This document shows, piece after piece, positions 16,394 to 26,743 of a DNA stretch of 64,000 nucleotides. This DNA comes from an uncultured bacterium (lineage in GTDB: Bacteria; Acidobacteriota; Aminicenantia; Aminicenantales; Saccharicenantaceae). The first letter of the stretch is position 1. Each line of letters opens with the position of its first letter. The translations under genes were made by a program, and so were the position numbers. The notes under the pieces are model-generated. The model was not told the origin of the DNA, made no database searches, and saw nothing but the letters and a program-made list of their open reading frames with translations. Location of the stretch: positions 1 through 64,000 of the forward strand of contig CALEUG010000027.1 in assembly GCA_937920515.1 (NCBI GenBank), in the 5' to 3' direction.

Positions 16394-19300
16394 ATGAGCT
16401 TTCTGGCTGCAGGACTCGACCTCGGGGTCCAATCGGTAAAGCTGGTGGTCCTTGATCAGAATCGAAGACTTCTGATCAGAGACAGCCAGGCTGTCAGAGG
16501 TAATTTCCTGTCCGCCCTGGAAACAATACTCAGTAGAGGCCTGTCTTCCTTTTCGGACCAGAAGTTCCTTATTTCGGCCACCGGGGCCGGGCGAAACGGC
16601 CTGAACTTTCCGCCCGTGGTCCTTAATGTCAACGAGATTTCAGCCCTGGCGGCGGGGGTCGGGCTGATTTTTCCAGGGGCCAGGTCGGCCTTTGACATCG
16701 GGGCCGAAAGCGCTCGCTGGCTGGAACTGGGTCAGGCCTCCGGAGAAGAAATCTTTCCAGAAGTGGTCGATTTCGCCCTCAATGAAAGATGCGCCGCCGG
16801 GACCGGACTTTTCCTGGAGCAACAGGCTTACCGCTTGCGCCTGTCGGTGGATGATTTTTCGGCTCTGGCCGCCCGGGCCAGAAAGGGAGCGGCCATCGCC
16901 GGACGTTGCAGCGTCTTCGCCAAGTCGGATATGATTCACCTCCAGCAGAAGGGAACCCCGGCCGAAGAAATCGCCTATGGAGTCTGCCTGGCCCTGGTCA
17001 GGTCGGTGACCTCTTCCCTGCTCAAGGGAAAGGATGTTTCCTGGCCCCTGGTTTTAGCCGGAAATATTATCAAAAACGCCGGTGTGGTCAGAGCTTTTCG
17101 GGAGGTGTTGAAAACCGGGTCCGACCAGCTTCTCTATTCTGAACTTTCGCCCTATCTACCGGCCATCGGAGCGGCCAGCCTGGCCATCAATAAATACCAG
17201 GAGCTTGAACTCACAACTTCAGGAGACCTTCTGGCTGGCCTCCGGCCGACCGCCAATCGCCCGTTTTCCACTCTGAGACAACTGGGAGAACTCAGACCCT
17301 GTCCGCCTTCCGAGCCGGTGGGCAGGATAGATTTCCCGGCCCGGGGATATCTGGGGATTGATATCGGTTCAGTCAGCACCAACCTGGTTATATTAGACGA
17401 AGCCAACCGGGTTCTGAGCGGGGTCTACCTGCCGACCAGGGGCCGGCCGCTGGAAGTCCTGCAGGAAGGGCTGCTGGAGCTTTTTTCCAGGTTTCCGGCC
17501 GGACTGGAAATCCTGGGAATCGGAACCACCGGCAGCGGCCGATACCTGGCCGGGCGATTGCTGCGGGCTGATATCATCAAGAATGAAATCACCAGCCAGA
17601 TGCGCAGCGCCTGTTATTATTTTCCGGACGTGGACACCATCTTTGAGATCGGCGGTCAGGACTCAAAATACATTCAGGTCGAAAAAGGCCGGGTGGTCGA
17701 TTTCAACCTGAACAAAATCTGTGCCGCCGGGACCGGTTCCTTCCTGGAAGAACAGGCAGCCCAGCTGGGCTTCCGGGTGGAAACAGATTTCGCCGTTCTG
17801 GCTTCTGCCTCCGGGCAACCCTCGGACCTGGGCAGTCGCTGCACAGTTTTCATGGAATCAGAACTTTTAAACGAAGCAGCCCGGGGACAACCCTTGCCCG
17901 ACCTGGTGGCCGGACTGGCCTATTCCATTGCCAGAAATTATTTGGAAAAGGTGGTGGAAAGAAGACCTGTCGGCCAGAATATAGTTTTCCAGGGCGGAGT
18001 GGCTTCCAACCAGGCCGTGGTCAGGGCCTTTTCTATCCTGCTGGGAAAGGAAATAAAAATTCATCCCTACCACCGCATCTCCGGGGCAATCGGGGTAGCC
18101 CTGGAAGCCCGGGAGGTGGTCAGGAAATCAGGCAGAAAATCATTGAGCCTGGAAGAGATCAGAAACCAGTTATTTCAGTCCTGCAAGCTGACCAGCTTTG
18201 AATGCCGGCAGTGTGCCAACCGCTGCCAGGTAATAGCGGTTGATTCGGGAAAAGACCGGGTCTACTTCGGCGATATCTGCGAGCGCTACACTTCCTCCTC
18301 GCGCCTGGAAGTATCTCCCGCTGATTTTCATAACCCGCTGGCCTTCAGAAAAAAATTACTGGACAGCCTGCCGCTCCAGAAACCGACTGAGGGTCCGACA
18401 GTCGGCTTGCCCCGGGCTTCGGTTTTCCAGGAATTTCTGCCTTTCTGGCTGACCTTCTTTTCCCGGCTCGGTTACAGGGTGAAAGTTTCCCCGGAAACCA
18501 ACCCTGAAATAATGGAGGCTGGCATAAAACTGCAGCCAGCCGAAACCTGCCTGCCGGTGAAAATTGTCATCGGGCACATAAAACATCTCCAGGACGACCC
18601 GGAGGTCGACCTGGTCTTCCTGCCCAGCTTAGTTGACCGCCATCTTAACCGGAAAGAATCATTCTATTTCTGTCCCTATACCGAAAACCTGCCCCACATG
18701 ATTCCCGAAGCCGTCAGGGAAAAATTGCTGACCACCGCCGTCTACCTGGAACCGGTTGAGGGCAGCCAGAAATTGAGCTGGCAGAACCTGGCCGACCTGT
18801 TCAAGGAACCAGAAGAGACTATCGCCCGGGCCTGGGAGACAGCCTGGCAGATCCAGCTGGAATTCAACCGGCAGCTTAAAGAACAGGGCCAGCAGTTGCT
18901 GAAAAGAGGTTTTCAGAGCAAAAGACCGGTCTGGCTGATTTCCGGACGGCCATACCTGCTGTATGATAATTTCCTTAACCTGAATTTCTGGTCCCATCTG
19001 GAAAAGCTCAACCTTATAGCCATACCGGCAGACTATTTGCCACTTGAAGAAATAGACCTGGCCGACCAGTGGCTGGAAACTTCGGCCGTTCCACCCTGGA
19101 GATACCCTGAGAAAATGCTGAGGGCAGCAGTCTGGGCTGACCGCCAGCAGGGAGTTAATCCACTTTTCCTGTCCAATTACGGCTGCGGGCTCGATGCTTT
19201 CTGTCTTAAACACCTAAAAAGCCTGCTCGACCGAACTCCCCACCTGATTCTGGAATTTGATGAACACCGGGGAGAAGCCGGTCTGATTACCAGGCTGGAA

Positions 19301-20584
19301 GCCTTTGCTGACGAGGTCAGCCAGCACCGGGCCGGAAGCCGCCCGGCGGCCCGTCTTAAAAAAGTGGAAAACCCGGAGACCTGGCCAGTGGAAGAGGTAA
19401 AAAAGGTTCCTTTCGTTATTCCCTATTTTGCCGACCAGGCCCGGGCTTTTGCCGGAGCGCTCCGCAAGTCCGGTCTGCAGGCCGCGGTCCTGCCCCCGCC
19501 CGATGAGTGCAGCCTGGAACTTGGAGAAAAATATTCTTCGGGCAAAGAATGCCATGCTTATTCCTTTCTTCTGGGAGACCTGCTGAAACTGGTCCTGGAT
19601 GAAAAATTTGCCGGACCCCGGATTTTCTTTTTCCCTGGTGCCCGTTATTCCTGCTTGTTGCAGCAATATGGCCCGGCCATGCGCCAGCTGCTGCGGGAAC
19701 TCGATGACCACCGGATCTTCCTGTTAACCCCGACGCTTGATTATTTCTGGAAATTAATCGGCTTTGACGGGCTCAAGAGCCTGTATCAGGGGCTGGTGGC
19801 TATTGATCATCTGACCAGGCTTTCCTGTCAGCTCCGTCCTTATGAAGTGAACAGGGGTGAAGTAAACCTGGCCTTTCAGGAAGGCTTAAAGCTGATCGAA
19901 GAGGGACTGGCTGCTAACAGGCTGGCTGAGACCCTGGAACAAATCAGGTCCCGTTTCAGCCGGATTAAATTTACTCCTGAAGCAAGACCGCTGGTTGGAA
20001 TCGCCGGCGATATATATACCAGGCAGAATTCATTTGCCAACAACCGGCTGTTCGAGCAGCTGGAAGAACTGGGTTGCGAGGTCTGGCCCTCGCCCTTTCT
20101 GGTGGATGAGATTGATTTCAGCTTCAGCCGCAGTTTTTATGAAAAGGTGTCGGAAGGAAACCTGCTGGAATCACTCAAGTATGCCGGGCTGAACCTGGTC
20201 CGGGAAGTCAACCTGGCCCAGGTCAGGAAAAAGCTGGAGTTTACCGACCTCAAGTTGAAAGAGCCACGTTTTGAAGAACTTCTCCGCTCCTCCCTGTCCT
20301 ATCTCAACTACAACAATAATCAGACTCTGTTCCTGAACGTGGCCAGGATGGCCGACCTGGCCCGGCGGGGAGCTGACGGTATTATCAACGTAATATGTTT
20401 TAACTGCATGCTGGGAACGGCCTCGGCGGCCATCTCCCGCCGGATTAAAAAAGATTTTGACGGGCTGCCCCTGCCTACCCTGGTCTACGGCGAAAGCGAA
20501 ACAGCCAGCACCCGGAGCCGGCTGGAAGCCTTCGTGGAACAGGTCATGACCAGGTACAGAAAAAAGAAAGCTGCATTATCCTGA
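16394..20584 (+). CDS. Double-domain 2-hydroxyacyl-CoA dehydratase activase (BcrAD/BadFG ATPase family)
   Basis: This very large protein (1396 residues) joins two ASKHA ATPase domains, about 1-265 (GLDLGVQSVKLVVLD) and 318-585 (GIDIGSVSTNLVILD). Each keeps the cysteine motifs that hold a shared 4Fe-4S cluster in the activator family: ERCAAGTG with GRCSVF in the first, and KICAAGTG with SRCTVF in the second. A cysteine-rich linker (CRQCANRC) follows. The C-terminal 730 residues match the CoA-substrate enzyme activase/DUF2229 and HgdB-like arrangement (PAETCLPVKI; GKECHAYSF; FNCMLGTASAA). Known relatives use ATP to inject a low-potential electron into a dehydratase. Here activator and dehydratase-like parts are on one chain, a form common in anaerobes but without proven substrate. 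Confidence 0.85.
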   Translation: MSFLAAGLDLGVQSVKLVVLDQNRRLLIRDSQAVRGNFLSALETILSRGLSSFSDQKFLISATGAGRNGLNFPPVVLNVNEISALAAGVGLIFPGARSAFDIGAESARWLELGQASGEEIFPEVVDFALNERCAAGTGLFLEQQAYRLRLSVDDFSALAARARKGAAIAGRCSVFAKSDMIHLQQKGTPAEEIAYGVCLALVRSVTSSLLKGKDVSWPLVLAGNIIKNAGVVRAFREVLKTGSDQLLYSELSPYLPAIGAASLAINKYQELELTTSGDLLAGLRPTANRPFSTLRQLGELRPCPPSEPVGRIDFPARGYLGIDIGSVSTNLVILDEANRVLSGVYLPTRGRPLEVLQEGLLELFSRFPAGLEILGIGTTGSGRYLAGRLLRADIIKNEITSQMRSACYYFPDVDTIFEIGGQDSKYIQVEKGRVVDFNLNKICAAGTGSFLEEQAAQLGFRVETDFAVLASASGQPSDLGSRCTVFMESELLNEAARGQPLPDLVAGLAYSIARNYLEKVVERRPVGQNIVFQGGVASNQAVVRAFSILLGKEIKIHPYHRISGAIGVALEAREVVRKSGRKSLSLEEIRNQLFQSCKLTSFECRQCANRCQVIAVDSGKDRVYFGDICERYTSSSRLEVSPADFHNPLAFRKKLLDSLPLQKPTEGPTVGLPRASVFQEFLPFWLTFFSRLGYRVKVSPETNPEIMEAGIKLQPAETCLPVKIVIGHIKHLQDDPEVDLVFLPSLVDRHLNRKESFYFCPYTENLPHMIPEAVREKLLTTAVYLEPVEGSQKLSWQNLADLFKEPEETIARAWETAWQIQLEFNRQLKEQGQQLLKRGFQSKRPVWLISGRPYLLYDNFLNLNFWSHLEKLNLIAIPADYLPLEEIDLADQWLETSAVPPWRYPEKMLRAAVWADRQQGVNPLFLSNYGCGLDAFCLKHLKSLLDRTPHLILEFDEHRGEAGLITRLEAFADEVSQHRAGSRPAARLKKVENPETWPVEEVKKVPFVIPYFADQARAFAGALRKSGLQAAVLPPPDECSLELGEKYSSGKECHAYSFLLGDLLKLVLDEKFAGPRIFFFPGARYSCLLQQYGPAMRQLLRELDDHRIFLLTPTLDYFWKLIGFDGLKSLYQGLVAIDHLTRLSCQLRPYEVNRGEVNLAFQEGLKLIEEGLAANRLAETLEQIRSRFSRIKFTPEARPLVGIAGDIYTRQNSFANNRLFEQLEELGCEVWPSPFLVDEIDFSFSRSFYEKVSEGNLLESLKYAGLNLVREVNLAQVRKKLEFTDLKLKEPRFEELLRSSLSYLNYNNNQTLFLNVARMADLARRGADGIINVICFNCMLGTASAAISRRIKKDFDGLPLPTLVYGESETASTRSRLEAFVEQVMTRYRKKKAALS

Positions 20585-20616
20585 ACCTGACGCTGACCGC
20601 TGACCGCCGGCAATTC

Positions 20617-21312
20617 TTAAATAGAGGTCAGAACCACAGCGATAATTCCGGTAAGAAAGACCCCATCGAAAGTCCCGGCTCCTCCAATTGAAGCCACCGG
20701 GGCTCCCAGGCCAGCAATTTTTTTGAGATTCAACAGGTCAGCTCCAATCAAGGTTCCCAGGGTGCCAGAGACATAAGCAATCACCGGGGCGCCCTGCAGG
20801 CCGGCGGGAGAAAAAGTCGACAACAGCAAGGCGACCAGAGCAGCTACCAACGGCGGGAAAAGGGCCGGGGTGGCAATGCCCAGTCCCTTAACCGGCCGGG
20901 CCACCCTGTTTATCATTATGGTGACGACGAGCGTGGCTACAATAAAAAGCATGATAAGAGAAGCCCAGCGCCAGATTAAAAACAGGCTCAGAAGCCCGGG
21001 GATAACCGCTCCGCCGACGTTCACGGCCAGGACCGTGGTATTGCGGGCGCCGGCCGACGGGATACGAAATTTCCAGCCATAGAACTCTACCACCTGTTCC
21101 GGAAGCAAGCCTTCGCTCCGAATTCGTTTCACCGGGATGTTAAGGCCTCCGCCGAGCAGACATAATAACAGCAGGGTGAAGACCAGCTCCGGCGGCAACC
21201 CCAATCTCTGGAAAGCCAGGGAAATAAGTCCGATCTTGAGAAAAAAGAATAATCCGCCCAGGAGAAAAAAATAGAAAACCAGAAACAGGAATATTACCGG
21301 CAGGAAAAACAT
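20617..21312 (-). CDS. DUF1614-family membrane protein
   Basis: This 231-residue, strongly hydrophobic protein has about seven membrane segments. The motif GGGLNIPV near residue 55, NVGGAVIPGLLSL, and AYVSGTLGTLIGADLLNL with the C-terminal GGAGTFDGVFLTGI are characteristic of the DUF1614 family (from memory), whose function is unknown. It is the last gene of gltX-hutU-DUF1614, starting 11 bases after the hutU stop. No strong ribosome binding site is visible. Confidence 0.75.
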   Translation of the reverse strand: MFFLPVIFLFLVFYFFLLGGLFFFLKIGLISLAFQRLGLPPELVFTLLLLCLLGGGLNIPVKRIRSEGLLPEQVVEFYGWKFRIPSAGARNTTVLAVNVGGAVIPGLLSLFLIWRWASLIMLFIVATLVVTIMINRVARPVKGLGIATPALFPPLVAALVALLLSTFSPAGLQGAPVIAYVSGTLGTLIGADLLNLKKIAGLGAPVASIGGAGTFDGVFLTGIIAVVLTSI

Positions 21313-21323
21313 CTGTTTTCGCC

Positions 21324-23006
21324 TCAGGGCCTGGATTTCGGCAGCAGTGGAATCTTGATTTTGTTTTTTCGGGCGCAGGATAGAGCCTCTTCGTAGCCGG
21401 CATCGGCGTGACGCACCACTCCCAGGCCCGGGTCCACGGTCAGAACTCTCTCAAGCCTCCGGGCCATGGCCGCGCTGCCGTCGGCCACAATCACCATGCC
21501 CGCGTGAATCGAAAGGCCTATGCCCACTCCGCCTCCGTGGTGAACCGAAACCCAGGAAGCGCCGCAGACCGCGTTCAGAAGAGCGTTGAGTATCGGCCAG
21601 TCGGCGATGGCATCGGAACCATCCTTCATTTTCTCAGTTTCCCGGTTGGGAGAAGCCACCGAACCGGTATCCAGATGGTCGCGGCCGATAACAATCGGGG
21701 CACTTATCTTGCCCTTCTTTACCAGGTTGTTAATCACCTCTCCGAAGAGAGCTCTTTCCCCGTAACCCAGCCAGCAGATCCGGGCCGGGAGCCCCTGGAA
21801 CTTGACCTGCTTCTGGGCCTTTCTTATCCAGCGGGCCAGGGCCTCGTCTTCAGGGAAAGTTTTGAGCACGACCTCATCGGTAACGTAAATATCCCGGGGT
21901 CTTCCGGACAGGGCGGCCCAGCGGAAAGGCCCCTTGCCGAGGCAGAAAAGAGGCCGGATGTACTCCTGGACAAAACCGGGTATGTCAAAAGCATTGGCCA
22001 CTCCGGCCTTCTGGGCCTGGCCACGGATGTTGTTACCGTAATCGAAGGTGCGGGCTCCCCTTATCTGCAGTTCCAGCATGGCTTCAACCTGGGCAGCCAT
22101 GGATTCATAAGCCAGGGCGATGTATTTCTGCGGGTCTTTCTTCCTGAGTTCCAGGGCTTCGCCAAAGGGAAGGCCCCGGGGGACATAGCCGTTAAGCTCG
22201 TCGTGGGCCGAAGTCTGGTCGGTGAGGACATCAGGTGTAAGGCCGCGCCGCACGAGTTCCGGCAGGACATCGGCCGCATTACCCAGCAGGGCGATGGACA
22301 AAGGCTGGCCCTTCCGGCAGGCTTCATCGGCCATTTTCAGGGCTTCATCCAGGCTGGTGGTCATGGTATCCACGTACTTTGTCTCCAGCCTTCTCCTGAT
22401 CCGGTCCGGGTCCACCTCGACCACGATGGCCACACCATCATTCATGGTCACTGCCAGAGGCTGGGCTCCACCCATGCCACCCAGGCCGGCGGTTACCACC
22501 AGCTTGCCTTTGAGACTGCCCCTGAAATGCTTGCGAGCCACGGCAGCCAGGGTTTCGTAGGTGCCCTGAAGAATGCCCTGGGTTCCGATATAAATCCAGC
22601 TGCCGGCGGTCATCTGGCCGTACATGGTCAGGCCCAGGGCTTCCAGCCGCCGGAACTCGTCCCAGGTGGCCCATTTTGGAACCACCATGGCGTTGGAGAT
22701 CAAGACCCTGGGAGCGTCGGGATGGGTTTTGAAAATCCCGACCGGTTTTCCTGACTGGACCAGCAGGGTTTCGTCGTTCTCCAGCTTCTTCAGGCTGTTG
22801 ACGATGGCCCGGAAGCAATCCCAGTTGCGGGCCGCCTTCCCGGTGCCGCCATAGACTATGAGTTCCTGGGGTTTCTCGGCCACCTCCGGGTCCAGGTTAT
22901 TCATCAACATCCGCAGAGCGCCTTCCTGGGACCAGCCCTTGGTGTGGAGCCGGCTCCCCCGGGGAGCCCTGACCGGTTTATAGGCACTCTTTTCTTCGGT
23001 GTTCAT
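21324..23006 (-). CDS. hutU: Urocanate hydratase
   Basis: This 560-residue protein has the normal family length. HutU uses NAD as an electrophile to convert urocanate to imidazolonepropionate in histidine breakdown. Recognised motifs are [35 protein letters not shown] and [13 protein letters not shown]-x-HAGMV; the cysteine of the conserved GYGERA region is preserved. GGAGG lies about eight bases before the ATG. No hutH, hutI or hutG is in the window, so the rest of the pathway is elsewhere or carried by the secreted imidazolonepropionase-like amidohydrolases (speculative). It starts 13 bases after gltX ends and is probably in the same transcript. Confidence 0.95.
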   Translation of the reverse strand: MNTEEKSAYKPVRAPRGSRLHTKGWSQEGALRMLMNNLDPEVAEKPQELIVYGGTGKAARNWDCFRAIVNSLKKLENDETLLVQSGKPVGIFKTHPDAPRVLISNAMVVPKWATWDEFRRLEALGLTMYGQMTAGSWIYIGTQGILQGTYETLAAVARKHFRGSLKGKLVVTAGLGGMGGAQPLAVTMNDGVAIVVEVDPDRIRRRLETKYVDTMTTSLDEALKMADEACRKGQPLSIALLGNAADVLPELVRRGLTPDVLTDQTSAHDELNGYVPRGLPFGEALELRKKDPQKYIALAYESMAAQVEAMLELQIRGARTFDYGNNIRGQAQKAGVANAFDIPGFVQEYIRPLFCLGKGPFRWAALSGRPRDIYVTDEVVLKTFPEDEALARWIRKAQKQVKFQGLPARICWLGYGERALFGEVINNLVKKGKISAPIVIGRDHLDTGSVASPNRETEKMKDGSDAIADWPILNALLNAVCGASWVSVHHGGGVGIGLSIHAGMVIVADGSAAMARRLERVLTVDPGLGVVRHADAGYEEALSCARKNKIKIPLLPKSRP

Positions 23007-23019
23007 CCGCAGTCCTCCC

Positions 23020-24459
23020 TCAGTTTTCTATTGTTTCCCTGACCGCGGATAGTTTTTCCATCCTGGCCAGGGTCCTTTCCCTGCCCATCAATTCCAGGAC
23101 TTCAAATATTCCCGGGCTGACCGACCGTCCCAGAACCAGGACCCGAAGGGCATGAATCAGGGTGGCCGCCTTGATTCCTTCTCTGTCCGCCCTCTCCCTG
23201 AGAGCCGCTTCAATTTCCCGGGCAGAAAAATTTTCCAGCTTCTGGAAATCCTCTTTCAGCAGCGGCAACACCCGGTCCAGTTCACCGCTCAGCAGGTGCT
23301 TCCGGACGGCTTCAGGGTCATAGTTGAATTTATCGGAAATAAAGGGAGCAATCATCAAGCTCAGGTCGACCAGGGTCCGGCTACGGCTGCGGGTCAGGTT
23401 AACCAGCTTTTCAAACCACTCCTTCCTGAAGGTCAACAGTTCTTCAGACCACAGGCCTTCTTTCTCCAGCCAGGGCCTGAGATAAGTTATGAGTTCAGAG
23501 AGTGACAGTTCGTTGATCAGCCGGCTGTTGAGCCATTCCAGCTTGTTGAGGTCAAAGACCGGGCTGCCCTTGCTGATTCGCTCCAGGGAGAATTCCCTTA
23601 CCATTTCCTCGATGGAATATATTTTTTCTTCGTTGCCCGGCGACCAGCTGAGCTGGGCCATAAAATTAAAAAAGGCCAGGGGCAGATAGCCCTTATCCCG
23701 GAAATTAAGGACCGAGGTGTCCCCGTGCCTCTTGCTCAGTTTTTTCCGGTCGGGACCGAGAATCAGCGGCAGGTGGGCAAACTGCGGCACCGGCGCACCC
23801 AGGGCCCGGTAGAGAAGTATCTGCTTGGGCGTGTTGGAAATATGGTCATCCCCCCGGATTACATGGGTAATCCCGGTATCGATATCGTCCACCACCACCG
23901 ACAGGTGGTAAGTCGGGAAACCATCGCCGCGAAGCAGGACAAAGTCCTCCAGGTTCTTGTGGTCGACTGCAATATGTCCGTGGACCAGGTCGTCGAATTC
24001 GGTCAAACCATCCGGTACCAGGAAACGTATGGCCGCCGGAATTCCTTTCTCCCGCAGGCGTTGTTTTTCTTTTTCCTCCAGATGCAGGCAGCGCCGGTCA
24101 TACTTCCAGTGCTCACCGCGGGCCTGGGTTTCCTGGCGTCGGTGTTCGATTTCCTGGGGCGAGCAGAAGCAATGATAGGCCAGCCCCCTCTCCACCAGCC
24201 TCCTGGCGGCCCGGCGGTATATTTCAAAGCGCTGCGACTGATAGATGGGCCCCTCATCCCAGTCGAGACCGACCCAGCTCAAGGCTTCCAGAATCGACCG
24301 GCTCATTTCTTCCGAAGACCGGGAGACATCGGTATCTTCAATCCTCAGGACGAAGGTTCCCCGGTGATGCCGGGCAAAAAGCCAGTTAAACAGGGCGGTT
24401 CTCAGGGCTCCAACATGCAGGTGTCCCGTCGGGCTGGGGGCGAATCTCACTCTCACCAT
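23020..24459 (-). CDS. gltX: Glutamyl-tRNA synthetase
   Basis: This 479-residue class I synthetase has the HIGH-type motif in [20 protein letters not shown], the KMSKS equivalent KKLSKRHG, and the cysteine pair CFC with a later YDRRC that forms the zinc site in many bacterial enzymes. It charges tRNA-Glu (and possibly tRNA-Gln, since gatB is present at 53.7 kb and amidation of Glu-tRNA-Gln is therefore likely). An open frame continues 39 codons upstream, but the homologous protein begins at [12 protein letters not shown], so 24459 is chosen. A promoter lies at 24500-24528. Confidence 0.95.
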   Translation of the reverse strand: MVRVRFAPSPTGHLHVGALRTALFNWLFARHHRGTFVLRIEDTDVSRSSEEMSRSILEALSWVGLDWDEGPIYQSQRFEIYRRAARRLVERGLAYHCFCSPQEIEHRRQETQARGEHWKYDRRCLHLEEKEKQRLREKGIPAAIRFLVPDGLTEFDDLVHGHIAVDHKNLEDFVLLRGDGFPTYHLSVVVDDIDTGITHVIRGDDHISNTPKQILLYRALGAPVPQFAHLPLILGPDRKKLSKRHGDTSVLNFRDKGYLPLAFFNFMAQLSWSPGNEEKIYSIEEMVREFSLERISKGSPVFDLNKLEWLNSRLINELSLSELITYLRPWLEKEGLWSEELLTFRKEWFEKLVNLTRSRSRTLVDLSLMIAPFISDKFNYDPEAVRKHLLSGELDRVLPLLKEDFQKLENFSAREIEAALRERADREGIKAATLIHALRVLVLGRSVSPGIFEVLELMGRERTLARMEKLSAVRETIEN

Positions 24460-24499
24460 ATTTGTTATTATCTGTTTTCGGGTTGATGACCAAGTTAGA

Positions 24500-24528
24500 A
24501 ATATATCACACCCGGAAACGATATTCAA
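24500..24528 (-). promoter_or_regulatory. Promoter of gltX-hutU
   Basis: On the minus strand TTGAAT (24528-24523), 17 bases, TATATT (24505-24500). This gives a leader of about 34 bases. Confidence 0.5.
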
Positions 24529-24600
24529 AAAACAGCCAGGTAATGCCAGTTGTGGTCCCGGGCTCAGAACAATCACAGAAAAGTTATAGAAAAAAATTTA

Positions 24601-24629
24601 TTGACTGAATATAATTATTTGAGTAAATT
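24601..24629 (+). promoter_or_regulatory. Promoter of the GAF-GGDEF-PilZ gene
   Basis: TTGACT, 17 bases, TAAATT. It is divergent from the gltX promoter, with about 70 bases between them, and gives a leader of about 55 bases. Confidence 0.5.
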
Positions 24630-24691
24630 ATCGGTGAACGAGCTAAGCCAAGGTTTTACCGGAGGGCGCAGGGAAAGAAATCCCGGTTCCA

Positions 24692-26710
24692 ATGGCGCAG
24701 ATAAATATTCTGGTCTATGTTTCCAGCGTGGAGCAGGCTCTGCGGGTGGTCAGGCTCTGCGAAAAAGAATACCTGCCGGTGGTGGCCAATTCTTTTGAAG
24801 AAGTTCCACCCCTTCTTAAAAACTACGACTGCTGGGCGGTCGTCATCGATTCCGGTTTCGCCGATTATGACCGCTGGAAGGACATCATCACCCCCGATTG
24901 CTCGGTTATCATCCTGGGGCGGGAAGAAGCTGAAGTCTACCGGAACCTGCTAACCTGGCCAGCCTACCATCACCTGGAATACGTTCTGGAAACAGCAAGT
25001 CAGCCCCTGGAACCGATCCTGAACCAGATCCTGAAAATCGCCATCAATCACAGCCGTATAAAGAGGGAGTGGACCCAGCTGCAGCAGACCGTGGCCCTGA
25101 ACTCGACCAGCGCCCGGGAGGTATTCAGAGAAATTGCCGAAATAAAAAGGCTGATAAACGAAAATTACCTGCGCGAGCTGGAAAGGAGAATATCTCTGGA
25201 AGCCCGCTACGTCTGGTCTCAGAGGGAAAGATGGAAAATCGAGAATATCGTCAGAAAAATATATTCAGCCAACGACGTCAGCAGCCTGCTGGGAGTGGTC
25301 CCGGATATCAAAGACCTGCTCCAGGCCCAGGGCCTGACCATCTATTTAATAGAAGAGAGCGAGACTCTGGGCAAGCACCTGAAACCCATCATCTGGGATG
25401 ATACCTTCATCACCCACCCCGAGACTTTTAAGTACGTGGCCCGGCTGGAAGCTCCTGACTTTGCCGCGGCCGTGGCCCGGCACGGGCAGGAAGTCAACAT
25501 CAGCGACCTCACCTACGACAAGAGATTTTCGCTCCGTTACCAGCACAACCTCAAGACCCCGCTGAAGAGCATCCTGGCTGTTCCCATCATCTACGAAGAA
25601 CAGGTCATAGGAGTCATTGAACTTTATAACAAATGCATAATGGACAGCCTGGTGCCGGAGGGCTTCAGCCGCGAAGATCAGCAGATCCTGAGAGGGCTGT
25701 CAGAACACGTCGGCATCGCCATGACCAAGCTCAACCTCATTCAGTACGACGCCCTGACCGGGCTGCTGCGGGCCGAACCCTTCTTTGACCGGATCCTCCA
25801 GAAAGTCAACTCCATGAGCAAGAGAAAAATAGAAGAAGGGGCCTTTGCCATGGTCATGGGGGATGTGGACTGGTTCAAGCACTACAACGACCGCAACGGC
25901 CATGAAGCCGGCAACCGGCTGTTGCAGGAACTGGCCGCGATTCTGAAGCAATCGGTCCGGGAAAATGATTTAATCTGCCGCTACGGAGGCGAAGAGTTTC
26001 TGTTCTTTCTTAGCGGCGTCACCACCCTGGAGGAAGCCTGCCAGCTTACCGAAAGAATCAGGAAAAATGTCGAAGACCATTATTTTCCTTACGAAGAATT
26101 TCAGCCCAGGAATAACCTGACCATGTCCTTTGGCGTCACCGTCTTCCCCCACAAGAAAATTGAAGACGACGGCCAGCTGACCCGGGAAGACCTCAAACAC
26201 CTGGTGCACGAATGCGACCTGGCCCTGGCTGAAGCCAAGGGAAAAGAGACCTGGCGTCTGCCGCCCTCAGAGGCCCAGAGCCGCCCGGCCACCAAGAACA
26301 TGGTGGTGGCCTATTCGCGCGACTGGGAAAGAGAAAATCACCTCCGCCCGACCGTAACCTACCAGGAAAAGCTGTTCCGCGAAAAGCGGCATTTCCAGAG
26401 GCATTACACCTCCACTATCTTGATGTACCGCGACGACGGCCAGCTGAGGGTCTGCAAGACCATCAACCTCAGCCTGGGCGGAGCCAAAGTTCTATCAGAG
26501 AGACCCCTGCCCGCTTCGGGGACGATGGAAGTTATCCTGATCCTGGGCAAGAAAGCTCACCCGCTGAAAGGCGAAGTGGTCTATTCAGAAAAGGCCAGCC
26601 CCGACTCCGGCACTTTTTACACCGGACTGAAATTCAAGGAACTCAGCGGCGATGATTTCCAGATCCTGGAGAATTACTTCAGGGAAGTGCAGAAAGAAAC
26701 CTTTAACTGA
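24692..26710 (+). CDS. Diguanylate cyclase with GAF and PilZ domains
   Basis: This 672-residue cytoplasmic signalling protein has four parts. About 1-110 resembles a receiver fold without a clear phospho-acceptor. A coiled-coil linker follows, then a GAF domain at about 190-345. The GGDEF domain (about 350-510) has an active-site RYGGEEF near 432 and an intact inhibitory I-site RxxD (REND) five residues before it, so it should make cyclic-di-GMP under product inhibition. A C-terminal PilZ domain (about 560-672) has the RxxxR motif (RHFQR) and NLSLGG, so it should bind the product. Synthesis and sensing on one chain is uncommon. An HD-GYP protein 1.6 kb downstream supplies the opposing activity. 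The ribosome binding site is weak. Confidence 0.9.
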   Translation: MAQINILVYVSSVEQALRVVRLCEKEYLPVVANSFEEVPPLLKNYDCWAVVIDSGFADYDRWKDIITPDCSVIILGREEAEVYRNLLTWPAYHHLEYVLETASQPLEPILNQILKIAINHSRIKREWTQLQQTVALNSTSAREVFREIAEIKRLINENYLRELERRISLEARYVWSQRERWKIENIVRKIYSANDVSSLLGVVPDIKDLLQAQGLTIYLIEESETLGKHLKPIIWDDTFITHPETFKYVARLEAPDFAAAVARHGQEVNISDLTYDKRFSLRYQHNLKTPLKSILAVPIIYEEQVIGVIELYNKCIMDSLVPEGFSREDQQILRGLSEHVGIAMTKLNLIQYDALTGLLRAEPFFDRILQKVNSMSKRKIEEGAFAMVMGDVDWFKHYNDRNGHEAGNRLLQELAAILKQSVRENDLICRYGGEEFLFFLSGVTTLEEACQLTERIRKNVEDHYFPYEEFQPRNNLTMSFGVTVFPHKKIEDDGQLTREDLKHLVHECDLALAEAKGKETWRLPPSEAQSRPATKNMVVAYSRDWERENHLRPTVTYQEKLFREKRHFQRHYTSTILMYRDDGQLRVCKTINLSLGGAKVLSERPLPASGTMEVILILGKKAHPLKGEVVYSEKASPDSGTFYTGLKFKELSGDDFQILENYFREVQKETFN

Positions 26711-26743
26711 TAAATCCACCGAAAGAACCTCTCTAGTTTAGCT

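Noticed and set aside
21408-22754. Long open frame on the plus strand (448 codons)
   Set aside because: Antisense to hutU. The minus-strand frame has every urocanate hydratase motif.
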